A stretch of 64,000 nt of DNA, taken from Desulforhopalus sp. (lineage in GTDB: Bacteria; Desulfobacterota; Desulfobulbia; Desulfobulbales; Desulfocapsaceae). Positions 7,884-16,704 of the stretch are shown here, piece by piece. Numbering within the stretch: the first letter of the stretch is position 1; the number at the start of each line of letters is the position of its first letter. The stretch is from positions 1,302,001 to 1,366,000 of the forward strand of contig JAOTRX010000002.1 in the NCBI GenBank assembly GCA_030247675.1, written 5' to 3'. A program made the translations under genes and the position numbers. Under the pieces are notes generated by a model. It saw nothing but the letters and a program-made list of their open reading frames with translations, searched no databases and was not told the origin of the DNA.

Positions 7884-8744
7884 ATGTCGTCATACAAGGA
7901 AAAGCAGCGACGGGATATTGAAAAGTTCATTGACAAGATGCCGAGCCTGTCAACAACCGTTGGCAAGGTTATGGAAATCTGCAGCCGTACTGACGCATCT
8001 CCCAACGAACTCAATAAAGTTATTTCTCTCGACCCGGTTCTCGCCGGCCAGGTCTTGAAGCTCATTAATTCAGCATATTATTCCCTCATCAATAAAGTTA
8101 CCTCATTGACCCGGGCCATCACCATGTTGGGAATGAATACCGTCAAAAACATGGCCCTCAGTACGGCGATTATTCGCACGGTTGCCGGCACTAAAAAATC
8201 CAGGGCCTTACCCACCACAAAATTCTGGGCCCATTCGATCGGTGCCGGGGTCAGTGCAAAACTGCTCGGCGAGGCCAAGGGCCTGCCGGTTATGGAAAGG
8301 GAGGAATTGTTTATAGCCGGGCTGCTGCACGATCTTGGCAAGGTACCCTTCGGTGATGACTATATTGAGGCCTTGAATATCGCCAAATTCGAACAGCTGC
8401 CCCTTCATGAGGTGGAGCTTGATGTCATGGGTATTAACCATCAGGAAGTCGGCTTGATGATCGCTGAAAAATGGAAGCTCAACGAGTTCATCACAACCTG
8501 CATAGGCACACACCACGAAACCGGCAAGCTGAAAGGGGAGATCGGCAACAAGGTCGCCTTGGTTGCCCTGAGTAACATGTACACCAATATTTTTGATCAC
8601 GGCTATGCCGGCGATCCTTTTCCTCGGGAAGAAAGTATTGAGTATCTCCGAGAGCATGTCGGCCTTCCCGCTGATGAATTCTGCATGATCGGCGACAGGG
8701 TGGTTGAGGAAATCCGTAAGGCTGAGGTCTTTCTCAACCTCTGA
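7884..8744 (+). CDS. HDOD domain protein
   Basis: Cytoplasmic signalling-type protein of 286 residues made of a single HDOD domain (about 12-220). The family is a relative of HD hydrolases, often linked to cyclic-di-GMP, chemotaxis or stress signalling. Unlike many HDOD members this one keeps an HD dyad (HDLGK, H149-D150) and further His residues (H117, H186, H210, H211), so it could retain metal binding or hydrolase activity. The ATG at 7884 has an AAGGA site 5 nt upstream and is preferred over an in-frame ATG at 7797. Confidence 0.88.
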   Translation: MSSYKEKQRRDIEKFIDKMPSLSTTVGKVMEICSRTDASPNELNKVISLDPVLAGQVLKLINSAYYSLINKVTSLTRAITMLGMNTVKNMALSTAIIRTVAGTKKSRALPTTKFWAHSIGAGVSAKLLGEAKGLPVMEREELFIAGLLHDLGKVPFGDDYIEALNIAKFEQLPLHEVELDVMGINHQEVGLMIAEKWKLNEFITTCIGTHHETGKLKGEIGNKVALVALSNMYTNIFDHGYAGDPFPREESIEYLREHVGLPADEFCMIGDRVVEEIRKAEVFLNL

Positions 8745-8799
8745 TTTCAAGCAAGCACGGGTTCAGTAAAAATTACGCTGCAAAGAAATGGGAGCCGAT

Positions 8800-9717
8800 A
8801 TGAAGGTACGTTTCTGGGGTGTGCGGGGGTCAATTCCAAGTCCTGGCCCGAAGACTCAGCTGTATGGCGGCAACACCGCCTGCATAGAGATTCGAGTGGG
8901 GAAGGAGGAACGGCTTGTTATCGTTGACGCCGGCTCGGGAATTCGCCCTTTGGGGAATTATCTGATGGCCAACGATCTTCGCAAAGGGCCGATCGAGGCG
9001 GATATCTTCCTTTCCCATACCCATTGGGACCACATTATGGGCTACCCGTTTTTTACCCCGATTTATATCCCCGGGACAAAACTCAGGGTGTACGGACCGG
9101 TGTCCTTTGAAGAGGATCCCCTGGAGGAAGTGGTGGGCGGGCAGATGAAGTACCGCTACTTCCCAGTCAATCTTGGTGAGCTGGCCTCAGAGATCGAATA
9201 TATCCGCCTCAAGGAGACCCCTGCCATCGATCTTGGCAAGGGCCTTGTTCTTACTACCAAGCTGCTTAACCACCCCATCACCGCCCTCGGCTACCGCTTC
9301 AATTACCACGGCAAGGTCGTCTGTACCTGTTACGACACCGAGCCGTTCCGTAACCTCTTTATCACCGACCCGAACCACCCTGATTACGACGAGGCCATGG
9401 CCATTGAAGGGGAGGAGGTGGCGGTTGAACAAAATCTCGCCGTCGAACGGTTTTTCGCTGGTGCCGATCTGCTTATCCATGATGCCCAATACACCACCGC
9501 CGAGTTCGGGGCGCGCGTCAATTGGGGGCATACCGCCGTGGAGTATGCCATCGCCGCCGCCAATCGGGCCGGGGTGAAGAAACTGGCACTATTTCATCAT
9601 GACCCCGACCGTGCCGATGCCACCCTCGACGAGATGGCCAAAACCTACTGTCAGCCTGGAAAATTCGGAGAAACCGAGGTGTTTTTTGCCAAAGAAGGGA
9701 TGTTGATACATCTGTAG
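8800..9717 (+). CDS. Metallo-beta-lactamase-fold hydrolase (phosphodiesterase-like)
   Basis: Predicted zinc-dependent hydrolase of 305 residues. It has the metal motif HTHWDH (73-78), an upstream IVDAGSGI strand, and later histidines (LLNHPITALGYRF, IHDAQY, NWGHT, FHHDPDR) typical of the class related to cAMP phosphodiesterase and RNase Z-like enzymes. The opening MKVRFWGVRGSIPSPG is characteristic. The internal ATG at 8800 has GGGAG 5 nt upstream and fits the family start better than the ATG at 8788. Substrate unknown. The HDOD gene ends 55 bp before; co-transcription is likely. Confidence 0.88.
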   Translation: MKVRFWGVRGSIPSPGPKTQLYGGNTACIEIRVGKEERLVIVDAGSGIRPLGNYLMANDLRKGPIEADIFLSHTHWDHIMGYPFFTPIYIPGTKLRVYGPVSFEEDPLEEVVGGQMKYRYFPVNLGELASEIEYIRLKETPAIDLGKGLVLTTKLLNHPITALGYRFNYHGKVVCTCYDTEPFRNLFITDPNHPDYDEAMAIEGEEVAVEQNLAVERFFAGADLLIHDAQYTTAEFGARVNWGHTAVEYAIAAANRAGVKKLALFHHDPDRADATLDEMAKTYCQPGKFGETEVFFAKEGMLIHL

Positions 9718-9824
9718 CTGCTTGCTGTCTCGGGACAGGCAGTAACTACTCTTTCCCGTTATCTCTATATTTACGGCGTGTTAGCAGTGCATTGTCGGCA
9801 AAATGAGTGCTTGTGAGAGCCAGT

Positions 9825-10658
9825 TTACCGGGGCGCAAGGGCTCGTTTTATTCGATTCACACACTCGAGATCGGCGTGATAGGGGATGCGCGGCGGCTCC
9901 GGAAAGGGCAGATACAGTTCTGCGGCAAAGGGGCTGTTGGCCACATTCCTGTTGTAGGCCTCGACCGCTAGACGTTCGAGGTTGACCGTGTCCTCGATAT
10001 TGTAGGCAAGGAGGGTGTGCAGGGCCCGTTCATCGTTACATCTTTGGTAGCGTTGCCAGAGAAGGACGGCGAAATAGCCATCAACGCCATCCAAGCCGCC
10101 GCGGTTTATGCCCAACATCTTCTCGCATCCTTTTAGCCCACCTTTAAAGCCAAGACGCGCAAGAACAAAGCGCAAATCGATCTGTGCCTGGTTCAGCTTT
10201 ATCCGAAAGAATCTCTCAAGAAAGGGGATGTCGAAGCCTTTGCCGTTGTAGGTGACGAGCACCTGATAGCGGCCGACGGCATGGACGAAGTCGTCGAGAT
10301 TGCGGCCATTGATAAAGGTCAGCACCTCTCTGCCGTCATACAGGGCAATAGTGGTGATCTCGGCTGAGTCTTCGAGGCCAGTGGTCTCAATGTCCAGGTA
10401 GGCTGTCTTTTCGCGGAAGTGGGGGAAGATTCGCCAGACATCATTACTGGCGAGGCGGCTTGTGAAGAACCCGGGGTCGCCTGTAATCGCGGTCTCCGAA
10501 ACGCTCAGGGTGCGGTTGGCCTCGGCATGGACCAGAGCGGAGAGGCGGACGGGAAGCGGATTGCACCATCTGTCCCAGGTGGTGATTCCCGCCTCCCAGA
10601 GCTGTTTTTCGATCTTTCGGCCAACACCGGGAATATGGCAGAAGGTGTGTTGCAGCAT
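9825..10658 (-). CDS. YprB-like RNase H-fold 3'-5' exonuclease
   Basis: 277 residues. The N-terminus has a helix-hairpin-helix-like stretch (HIPGVGRKIEKQLWEAGI), followed by a DEDD-type exonuclease domain: D89-I-E91 in YLDIET, N138-GKGFD143, and the terminal acidic motif NIEDTVNL (220-227). This is the ribonuclease H-like domain of the YprB group, proposed to process single-stranded nucleic acid. It lies 12 bp downstream of the deaD-like helicase stop on the same strand, so helicase and nuclease are probably co-expressed and may act on the same RNA or DNA. Confidence 0.8.
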   Translation of the reverse strand: MLQHTFCHIPGVGRKIEKQLWEAGITTWDRWCNPLPVRLSALVHAEANRTLSVSETAITGDPGFFTSRLASNDVWRIFPHFREKTAYLDIETTGLEDSAEITTIALYDGREVLTFINGRNLDDFVHAVGRYQVLVTYNGKGFDIPFLERFFRIKLNQAQIDLRFVLARLGFKGGLKGCEKMLGINRGGLDGVDGYFAVLLWQRYQRCNDERALHTLLAYNIEDTVNLERLAVEAYNRNVANSPFAAELYLPFPEPPRIPYHADLECVNRIKRALAPR

Positions 10659-10670
10659 GATCGCCGCGCT

Positions 10671-12479
10671 TTAGACGGTAGTACCGGTCTGCGGCGATTT
10701 TTTTCGGCCCTTACCCGTAGCTCCACCCTTAAATCGCTCAGGTTTTTGGCGTCTTGTCTCTGACTGGAGGGTTTCGGTTGCTTCGCCCACCCTCTGGATC
10801 CTCAGGGTCTTGCTGCCGACCCGGCTCTTTTGCAGGAGTCTCAAGACATCGTCCGGCATTCCAACGGGCAGGTCGACGGTGCTATAGGTGTCGTAGATGG
10901 AGATCCGCCCGATGTGACGGCTGTTGAGATCCGCCTCGTTGGCGATGGCGCCGACTATGTTGGCCGGCTTTATGCCATGGTCGTTGCCTAGCTCAATACG
11001 AAACCGCTCCATGCCTTCATCCGGTGGCAACTGGACGTTGGTGGCACGGCCTCGGGGCGCGGGGCGGCTATTTGTCCGGGGGCTTTGTCTGGGATTTGCC
11101 GAGTAGCGCTGCTCCGGGGTAGGTGTTGCAACGAATTTTTCTTCCTCAAGAAGCAGTGGCCGTCCACCCTGGGCGAGGAAGGCGAGCCCGGCCGCCAGTT
11201 GCTCGGGGGTGACCTGATTGTCGCTCAGGTACTCGTTTACCAGACTTTGGTATACGGCGATATCGCCCTGTAGGGCAGCAGTGATCTTGTTCTTGAAGAT
11301 CTCGATCCGCTTTTTGTTGATAACCGCGGTTGAGGGCAGGTCGACCATTTGAATTTTCTGCCGCGTTGCCTGCTCGATCGACTTGAGCATCGAGCGCTCC
11401 CGGCCATTGATAAAGAGAATGGCTTCGCCGCTCCGCCCGGCCCGGCCTGTCCTCCCGATACGGTGAATATAGGCCTCGGTATCGAAGGGGATATCGTAAT
11501 TGATGACATGGCTGATCCGTTCGACGTCAAGGCCGCGGGCGGCAACGTCGGTAGCGACGAGGATGTCGATCTTTTTCGCCTTCAGCTGATCAATGGTGCG
11601 CAATCGCTGACTTTGCTGAATGTCGCCGTTGAGGGGGGCCGCCGCATAACCGAGGGCGGCCAGCTGTTCGGCGATTTCCATGGTCTGGATTTTGGTGCGG
11701 ACGAAGACCAGTATGCCGTCGAAGGTCTCCGCCTCAAGAAGCCTGGTGAGGGCGTGCAGCTTGGCCGCAAGGCCATTGGTGATGAGGCAGCGCTGATTGA
11801 CGGTCTGGGCGGTGACGGTCTTGGTTCGGATGGTGATCTCCACCGGGTCCTTCAGGTATTTCTGGGCGATTTCGCGAATGGTTTTCGGCATGGTGGCGGA
11901 AAACAGCGCAGTCTGCTGTCTGCCGGGTAGTTGCTCAAGGATCCATTTGACATCTTCGAGAAAGCCCATCTTCAGCATCTCATCGGCCTCGTCGAGGATC
12001 AGGCTATGAATGGTCTCGGTCTTGAGGGTGCCCCGGCGGATATGGTCCATAACCCTGCCGGGGGTGCCGACGACTACCTGCACGCCGCGGGCCAGGGCTT
12101 TTAATTGAATGGTGTAATCCTGGCCGCCGAAGATCGGTAAAACCCGCAGGTCCTTCATGTGCTTGCCGTAGGCCTCGAAGGCCTCTGCCACCTGGATGGC
12201 CAGTTCGCGGGTTGGGGCAAGGACGAGGATTTGCGGGTTTCTGGCTTTATCGGCCAGGAGGCGGGTGAGTAAAGGCAGGGCGAAGGCCGCAGTTTTACCG
12301 GTGCCGGTCTGGGCCTGGCCGACGACATCCTTTCCTTTCAACATATGCGGGATCATTTCCCGTTGGATCGGAGTGGGGATCTCGTAGCCGGCGTCGCCTA
12401 CCGCCTGGAGAAGGAGGCCGGTAATACCCAGATCGGTAAAAGACAGCGAGGGTGTTTCGGTTTCACAAAGAGAAGACAT
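10671..12479 (-). CDS. deaD: DEAD-box RNA helicase with DbpA RNA-binding domain
   Basis: ATP-dependent RNA unwinding for ribosome assembly and RNA turnover, often cold-induced. 602 residues: Q-motif region (PTPIQRE), Walker A AQTGTGKT (56-63), PTREL, GTPGR, DEAD (163-166), SAT, then the C-terminal RecA domain with ARGLDV and HRIGRTGRAG. After a variable linker rich in Arg, Pro and Ser a DbpA/CsdA RNA-binding domain follows (about 490-565; RFRIELGNDHGIKPANIVG). The tail is basic. The gene heads a pair with the exonuclease downstream and has a structured 370-bp upstream region (12604-12707). Confidence 0.93.
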   Translation of the reverse strand: MSSLCETETPSLSFTDLGITGLLLQAVGDAGYEIPTPIQREMIPHMLKGKDVVGQAQTGTGKTAAFALPLLTRLLADKARNPQILVLAPTRELAIQVAEAFEAYGKHMKDLRVLPIFGGQDYTIQLKALARGVQVVVGTPGRVMDHIRRGTLKTETIHSLILDEADEMLKMGFLEDVKWILEQLPGRQQTALFSATMPKTIREIAQKYLKDPVEITIRTKTVTAQTVNQRCLITNGLAAKLHALTRLLEAETFDGILVFVRTKIQTMEIAEQLAALGYAAAPLNGDIQQSQRLRTIDQLKAKKIDILVATDVAARGLDVERISHVINYDIPFDTEAYIHRIGRTGRAGRSGEAILFINGRERSMLKSIEQATRQKIQMVDLPSTAVINKKRIEIFKNKITAALQGDIAVYQSLVNEYLSDNQVTPEQLAAGLAFLAQGGRPLLLEEEKFVATPTPEQRYSANPRQSPRTNSRPAPRGRATNVQLPPDEGMERFRIELGNDHGIKPANIVGAIANEADLNSRHIGRISIYDTYSTVDLPVGMPDDVLRLLQKSRVGSKTLRIQRVGEATETLQSETRRQKPERFKGGATGKGRKKSPQTGTTV

Positions 12480-12603
12480 AGAAATTCCTGTACAAAAGGG
12501 TTAATTCCAAGAAAGAACTTGTTGTGCAAAGCCTGCCCGGGAAAGAAAAACCGGCGAACATCCAGCGAGAATTCCCTAAGGATTCAACGCGGCCGATTAA
12601 CAT

Positions 12604-12707
12604 GTGTCCGTCCAGTTTTGCGCAATTAACCCCATCCCCCACATTTTTGGGGGACACGACCCAGAAGCGATAGACCGCGGCAAGGGCCGCGACTTCTTCA
12701 GCTGGGT
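12604..12707. other. Nested hairpin element in the arfB-deaD intergenic region
   Basis: Two compact structures lie side by side. The first is GTGTCC (12604) pairing with GGACAC (12652-12657) around an inner CCCCCA/TGGGGG hairpin (12636-12653). The second is ACCCAG (12658) pairing with CTGGGT (12702-12707) around a perfect CGCGGC-AAGG-GCCGCG hairpin (12676-12691). No open frame of note occupies the roughly 370-bp gap. It may be a REP/RAYT-type palindromic insertion or a structured leader of the deaD transcript on the minus strand. Confidence 0.5.
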
Positions 12708-12851
12708 ACGAATTCCATGTACTGGTCTGACACTCACAATGAAGAGCCGCTTTAATACCAGGCTAAAGGAGAATATGCAATCTTTTTATGCGGGCGATTT
12801 TGCGTTATTCGTTGCAAATGGAGGATGACTGGTCTGGGGGGGTGATTTGGC

Positions 12852-13271
12852 TCAGGATTCGTCGATTTTCTTGCGCATGCACTTGATCCTGCCTCGTCTG
12901 GTCTTGCCATCGACTCGTTTTATCCGGGCCGCAAGGGAGGGACGGGTGGGGGTCCGCTTTTTCTCGACGACGGTGGCACGGCGGACAATCATCGCTAATC
13001 GTTCCAGGGCGTCCGTCCGGTTTTTTTCCTGGGTCCGGTATTGTTGGGCTTTAATAACCAGGACCCCATCGTCGGTTAGGCGCTGATCGTTCATGGCCAG
13101 CAGCCGCTCTTTATATTCGTCCGGCAGTGACGAGGCGCGTATATCAAAACGCAGGTGGATGGCACTGGCAACCTTATTGACATTTTGCCCTCCGGCGCCC
13201 TGTGCCCGGATAGCAATAAGGGTGATTTCGTGGTCGGGGATGGTGATTTTTCGATTGATGATCAGCGGCAT
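12852..13271 (-). CDS. arfB: Alternative ribosome-rescue factor ArfB
   Basis: Peptidyl-tRNA hydrolase that frees ribosomes stalled at the end of non-stop mRNA. 139 residues with the release-factor GGQ motif (AQGAGGQNVNKV, Gln29) near the N-terminus and the long basic C-terminal tail (KKRTPTRPSLAARIKRVDGKT) that enters the empty mRNA channel. There is no stop-codon recognition domain, as expected. It is divergent from the protease gene, with the shared region also carrying a 52-bp repeat. Confidence 0.92.
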   Translation of the reverse strand: MPLIINRKITIPDHEITLIAIRAQGAGGQNVNKVASAIHLRFDIRASSLPDEYKERLLAMNDQRLTDDGVLVIKAQQYRTQEKNRTDALERLAMIVRRATVVEKKRTPTRPSLAARIKRVDGKTRRGRIKCMRKKIDES

Positions 13272-13391
13272 GATGGTACTGTTCCCGATAGTTGTATAAA
13301 AATTCGAACGTATTTTCGCGTGATTGAATATTGATTGATATCCTGCTATGATACCCGCATAAACTGGTCATGTCGAGAAATAGCCCTGATT

Positions 13392-13443
13392 ATACCACAA
13401 GGGCATAAGTTTCGTACGAGCAGACAAGCTGCTCAACTCAGCT
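13392..13443 (-). repeat. 52-bp interspersed hairpin repeat, copy 2
   Basis: Well-conserved copy containing GGGCATAAG, the GAGCAG-ACAAG-CTGCTC hairpin and the terminal CAACTCAGCT. It ends 12 bp before the protease start codon and remains open in frame with that gene, so a longest-frame caller would translate it as a false N-terminal extension. Confidence 0.85.
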
Positions 13444-13454
13444 TTAACAACAAG

Positions 13455-14603
13455 ATGGTGCCTGATATGCGTTGCCCAAAGTGCAATACCGAACAAAGAA
13501 ATATGGTGGAATGCGATGCCTGTGGCGTGATTTTTGCGAAGTATAAAAAGATACAGGAACGGCGACAGGAAGAAGAGGCGCTAAAGGCCTTGGCGGCTGA
13601 AAAATCGGGGAGCGGCCTGAAAATTCTGCAAGTCCTTCTCCTGGTGGTCGTAGTTGCCGCCACCACCTATTATTTCACCAGCAGTAATAATGCTCCTCCG
13701 CCACCACCAGCCCAGCCGGTGCGGGAAGCGGCTCCCGTGGCAGTGGTTCCACCACCTCCGGTGACACCAAGGCCTGTCGCGATGTCTGAACCACAGATTG
13801 TTGAGGTAACGCAGACACCATCAGGCGGAGGTGTTTCCCAGGCGGCCAGGGCGACGGTATCGATCGAGACTCCCATGGGGGTGGGATCGGGCTTTTTTAT
13901 CAACAAAAACTATATCGTCACCAACCGTCATGTCGTGCAAGTTGACGAAAAGAAGCTTGCCGAGCTACGCGACAGGATAGAAAAGGACCGGCGGTTTTTT
14001 GATCTGGAACAGCAGAAGATAAATGTCTGGAAGCAAGATTATCAGAAGATGCGGACTGGCCCTGCCCGCAACCAGCTGGCAATGATCATTGAACAACACG
14101 AAGAGGATCTGAGGAAGAATTTGCCGACGCTGCAGGAGCATGAGAAGAAACTTGCAAAAATCGGCCGGAAGCTTCTGCCCTCGGACATCAAGATCATCCT
14201 CCCCGACGGCAGCACCCATGGCTCTAATTACCTCCTGGTAAGCCCTACCTATGACCTCGCTCTGTTGTCAATCTATTCCGGTGCTAGCACGTACATAGAG
14301 AAGCCTCCGGCGGGTTCACGACTCAAGCAGGGTGATAAGGTATTCGCCATCGGCAGCCCTGTCGGCCTCAGGCACACCGTCACCGCCGGGGTATTTTCCG
14401 GCATGCGCAAGCACGGGGAAAAGGGCCAGGTTTATTTACAGACCGATGCGGCCATCAACCCTGGCAACAGTGGCGGCCCGATTGTCGATGAGGACGGCTT
14501 CGTGCGCGGCGTGACCACTTTAGTCCTCAAGGGGGCGGAAGGGATAGGTTTTGCCATCCCCATCGACAAGGTCTTTGATGAGTTTCGGACCACGCTGAAT
14601 TAG
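13455..14603 (+). CDS. Membrane-anchored trypsin-like (S1C) protease with N-terminal zinc ribbon
   Basis: 382 residues. Order: zinc ribbon CPKC...CDAC (7-23), charged coiled segment, one membrane helix (about 57-70), Pro-rich linker, then a DegP-like protease domain with catalytic His159 (TNRHVV), Asp267 (YDLALL) and Ser339 (NPGNSGGP). A highly charged helical insertion of about 80 residues (165-245) sits between His and Asp, and there is no PDZ domain. Topology puts the zinc ribbon in the cytoplasm and the protease outside. The ATG at 13455 follows the repeat; 13467 is an alternative. Likely role is envelope protein quality control or signalling; substrate unknown. Confidence 0.82.
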   Translation: MVPDMRCPKCNTEQRNMVECDACGVIFAKYKKIQERRQEEEALKALAAEKSGSGLKILQVLLLVVVVAATTYYFTSSNNAPPPPPAQPVREAAPVAVVPPPPVTPRPVAMSEPQIVEVTQTPSGGGVSQAARATVSIETPMGVGSGFFINKNYIVTNRHVVQVDEKKLAELRDRIEKDRRFFDLEQQKINVWKQDYQKMRTGPARNQLAMIIEQHEEDLRKNLPTLQEHEKKLAKIGRKLLPSDIKIILPDGSTHGSNYLLVSPTYDLALLSIYSGASTYIEKPPAGSRLKQGDKVFAIGSPVGLRHTVTAGVFSGMRKHGEKGQVYLQTDAAINPGNSGGPIVDEDGFVRGVTTLVLKGAEGIGFAIPIDKVFDEFRTTLN

Positions 14604-14624
14604 CTCGCCTCTATATCCCGTGCC

Positions 14625-15860
14625 TCAGGATACTGAAGACCCTGCCAGCCAGCCGGTGGAAAAGGCGGCCTGGAGATTGTAGCCGCCGGTATCGGCCTGG
14701 AGGTCAAGGAGCTCACCGACGATATACAGACCCCCCACCAGCCTTGAGGCCATGGTGCGGGGATCGATCTCTTTCAGGCTCACCCCGCCGGCGCTAATGA
14801 TCGCCTCATCAAAAGAGCGGTAGCCGCTGATGTCAATGCGAAAATCCTTCAGCCACTGCACTAGTCTGTTGCGCATTTTGCCGGGGAAATGGGCAGTGTC
14901 CTGACCCGTCGGCAGATTGCAGAGTTCCATACACAGGGGAATCATCTCCCGGGGTAAGAGACCGCGGAGGATGTCGGCAATCGGTTCACCGCCACGGGAG
15001 GCAAAATCGCGCTGTAACCGGGCATCAAGCTTGGTGATGTCGAGGGCGGGCTTCAGGTCAAGGCCCAGGGTGACCTTTTCGCCCCGGTCGAGGGCATCGA
15101 CGGCCAAACCACTCAGGCTGAGAACCACCGGGCCGCTGAGGCCAAAGCCGGTAAAGGACAGCTCGCCGAAATCCTGACCTTTGCGCTTGCCGTCAATGGT
15201 GAGCCGTACCGCGACGTTGCGCAGTTCAAGCCCGGCCATCTTGTGGAGGCGTGGATCGGCACAGACCAGCGGCACAAGGGCTGGGCGTACCGGCACTATG
15301 CGGTGGCCGAGTTCTTCCGCCAGCCGGTAGCCGTCACCGCTTGAACCGGTTCGCGGATACGATTTGCCGCCGGTGGCGAGAATGACGTTGTCGCAGGGCA
15401 GGAGCTCACCATTGCACTGTACTCCGGAGACCCTGCCGTCCTTGACGAGGATGGCCGTTGCCGCTGCTCCGGCGCGCACGGTCACTCCCACCTCTTGCAG
15501 CCATTGGTTGCAAACCCTGACCACGTCGAGTGCCCGGCCGCTCACCGGAAAGATCCGGCCGCCACGTTCGACAACCAGAGGCAGATTCCTGCTTTCGAAA
15601 AAGGCGGTCAATTCGGCAGTGAAAAATTGCTGAAAGCACTGGCGGAGGAAGGCGCCGTTTTTGCCGAAATGGCCGAGAAATTCCAGGAGAGGCGCTGTGT
15701 TGCCAAGGTTGCACCGGCCCTTGCCGCTGATGCCGATCTTGCGGCCGGTCCGTTCCATCTTCTCCAGAAGGATGACTTTCCCGCCCCGTTCGGCGGCGCG
15801 TCCAGCCGCCAGCAGGCCAGCGGCGCCGCCGCCGATGACAATGGTTGTAGGTGCTTGCAT
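14625..15860 (-). CDS. NAD(P)/FAD-dependent oxidoreductase, HI0933 (YhiN) family
   Basis: Flavoprotein of 411 residues. It opens with a Rossmann dinucleotide motif (TIVIGGGAAGLLAAGRAAERG) followed by the family signature RTGRKIGISGKGRCNLGN, a central LATGGKSYPRTGSSGDGY block, and the C-terminal GGVSLKEIDPRTMAS and GELLDLQADTGGYNLQAAFSTG motifs. The physiological substrate of this widespread family is not established. The start at 15860 gives the standard N-terminus; the longer frame adds 31 non-family residues. It is convergent with the protease, 21 bp apart. Confidence 0.88.
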   Translation of the reverse strand: MQAPTTIVIGGGAAGLLAAGRAAERGGKVILLEKMERTGRKIGISGKGRCNLGNTAPLLEFLGHFGKNGAFLRQCFQQFFTAELTAFFESRNLPLVVERGGRIFPVSGRALDVVRVCNQWLQEVGVTVRAGAAATAILVKDGRVSGVQCNGELLPCDNVILATGGKSYPRTGSSGDGYRLAEELGHRIVPVRPALVPLVCADPRLHKMAGLELRNVAVRLTIDGKRKGQDFGELSFTGFGLSGPVVLSLSGLAVDALDRGEKVTLGLDLKPALDITKLDARLQRDFASRGGEPIADILRGLLPREMIPLCMELCNLPTGQDTAHFPGKMRNRLVQWLKDFRIDISGYRSFDEAIISAGGVSLKEIDPRTMASRLVGGLYIVGELLDLQADTGGYNLQAAFSTGWLAGSSVS

Positions 15861-16211
15861 ATGTGCGTTGTGTGATGAAGGGAAGATAGCGGTTACGTCG
15901 TGCCGGCCCTGCCTGCCTTTTCCCGCCGGGGATTTGTGGTGGGGCAGATGCAAACTACCCGACTATCAAAAAAAGAAAAAGACCAAAGCCGTCCAGTACT
16001 GTGGACAGGAGGAAGGTTTTTCCGTTGAATAATGGCTGATCATGTTTAATAGTACCTTCCCGAAGATATGCTTGGGCTTCACCGGCCGCGGAGAGGTATG
16101 AGCGGCTCTTGCAAGCCGAGCCCTCGGTTACGGGGTTGCCACGCACAAGCGGCAAGGGAATGTATGATTCTGAATCAATAGCACAAAAGCTTTACGGCTT
16201 AAAGGAGAGTT
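15861..16211. other. Intergenic region without recognised features
   Basis: About 350 bp between the divergent flavoprotein and the SlyD-like gene. I see no repeat, hairpin with T run, or plausible small gene. It should hold both promoters. Confidence 0.5.
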
Positions 16212-16646
16212 ATGACACAGGCAAGAAGAGGCGATAACGTTAAGGTCCATTATACCGGAAAGCTGAGTGACGGTACCGTCTTTGATACTTCCAGCGGCCG
16301 CGAGCCGCTGAGTTTTTCCCTGGGTAGCGGCCAGGTCATCGCCGGTTTTGATGAGGCGGTGCTGGGAATGACGATCGGTGAGTCAAAGGTTGTCCATATC
16401 CCTATCGACAAGGCCTACGGGGAACGGAAGGAGGAACTGGTTATGCAGGTGCCGATCGAGCAGGTCCCGCCGGATCTGCAGCCGGAAATCGGTCTGCGGT
16501 TGGAGATGGGCGGCATGAACGGCGAGATCGTCCGGGTGGTGGTGACTGAGATATCCAAAACCCATATCACCCTCGATGCCAACCCGCCGCTCGCCGGCAA
16601 AGAACTTACCTTCGAACTTGAGCTGATTGACTGCGCCTCGCCCTGA
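16212..16646 (+). CDS. slyD: FKBP-type peptidyl-prolyl isomerase, SlyD-like
   Basis: 144 residues. FKBP core (KVHYTGKLSDGTVFDTS, PLSFSLGSGQVIAGFDEAVLGM) with an inserted chaperone flap (about 75-125) and a return to the FKBP strand ELTFELELIDC. This is the SlyD arrangement: prolyl isomerisation plus protein-folding chaperone in the cytoplasm. The histidine-rich nickel-binding tail of E. coli SlyD is absent. An AAGGAGAG site precedes the ATG. Confidence 0.9.
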   Translation: MTQARRGDNVKVHYTGKLSDGTVFDTSSGREPLSFSLGSGQVIAGFDEAVLGMTIGESKVVHIPIDKAYGERKEELVMQVPIEQVPPDLQPEIGLRLEMGGMNGEIVRVVVTEISKTHITLDANPPLAGKELTFELELIDCASP

Positions 16647-16704
16647 TGGTGTTCGCTAAACAAGCCGTATCGCATGCACTTGAGTCTGTCACAAAGCGGC
16701 GAGC

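Noticed and set aside
13335..13454. N-terminal extension of the protease gene
   Set aside because: The extra 40 residues are translated from the 52-bp repeat and adjacent sequence; the zinc ribbon starts right after 13455.
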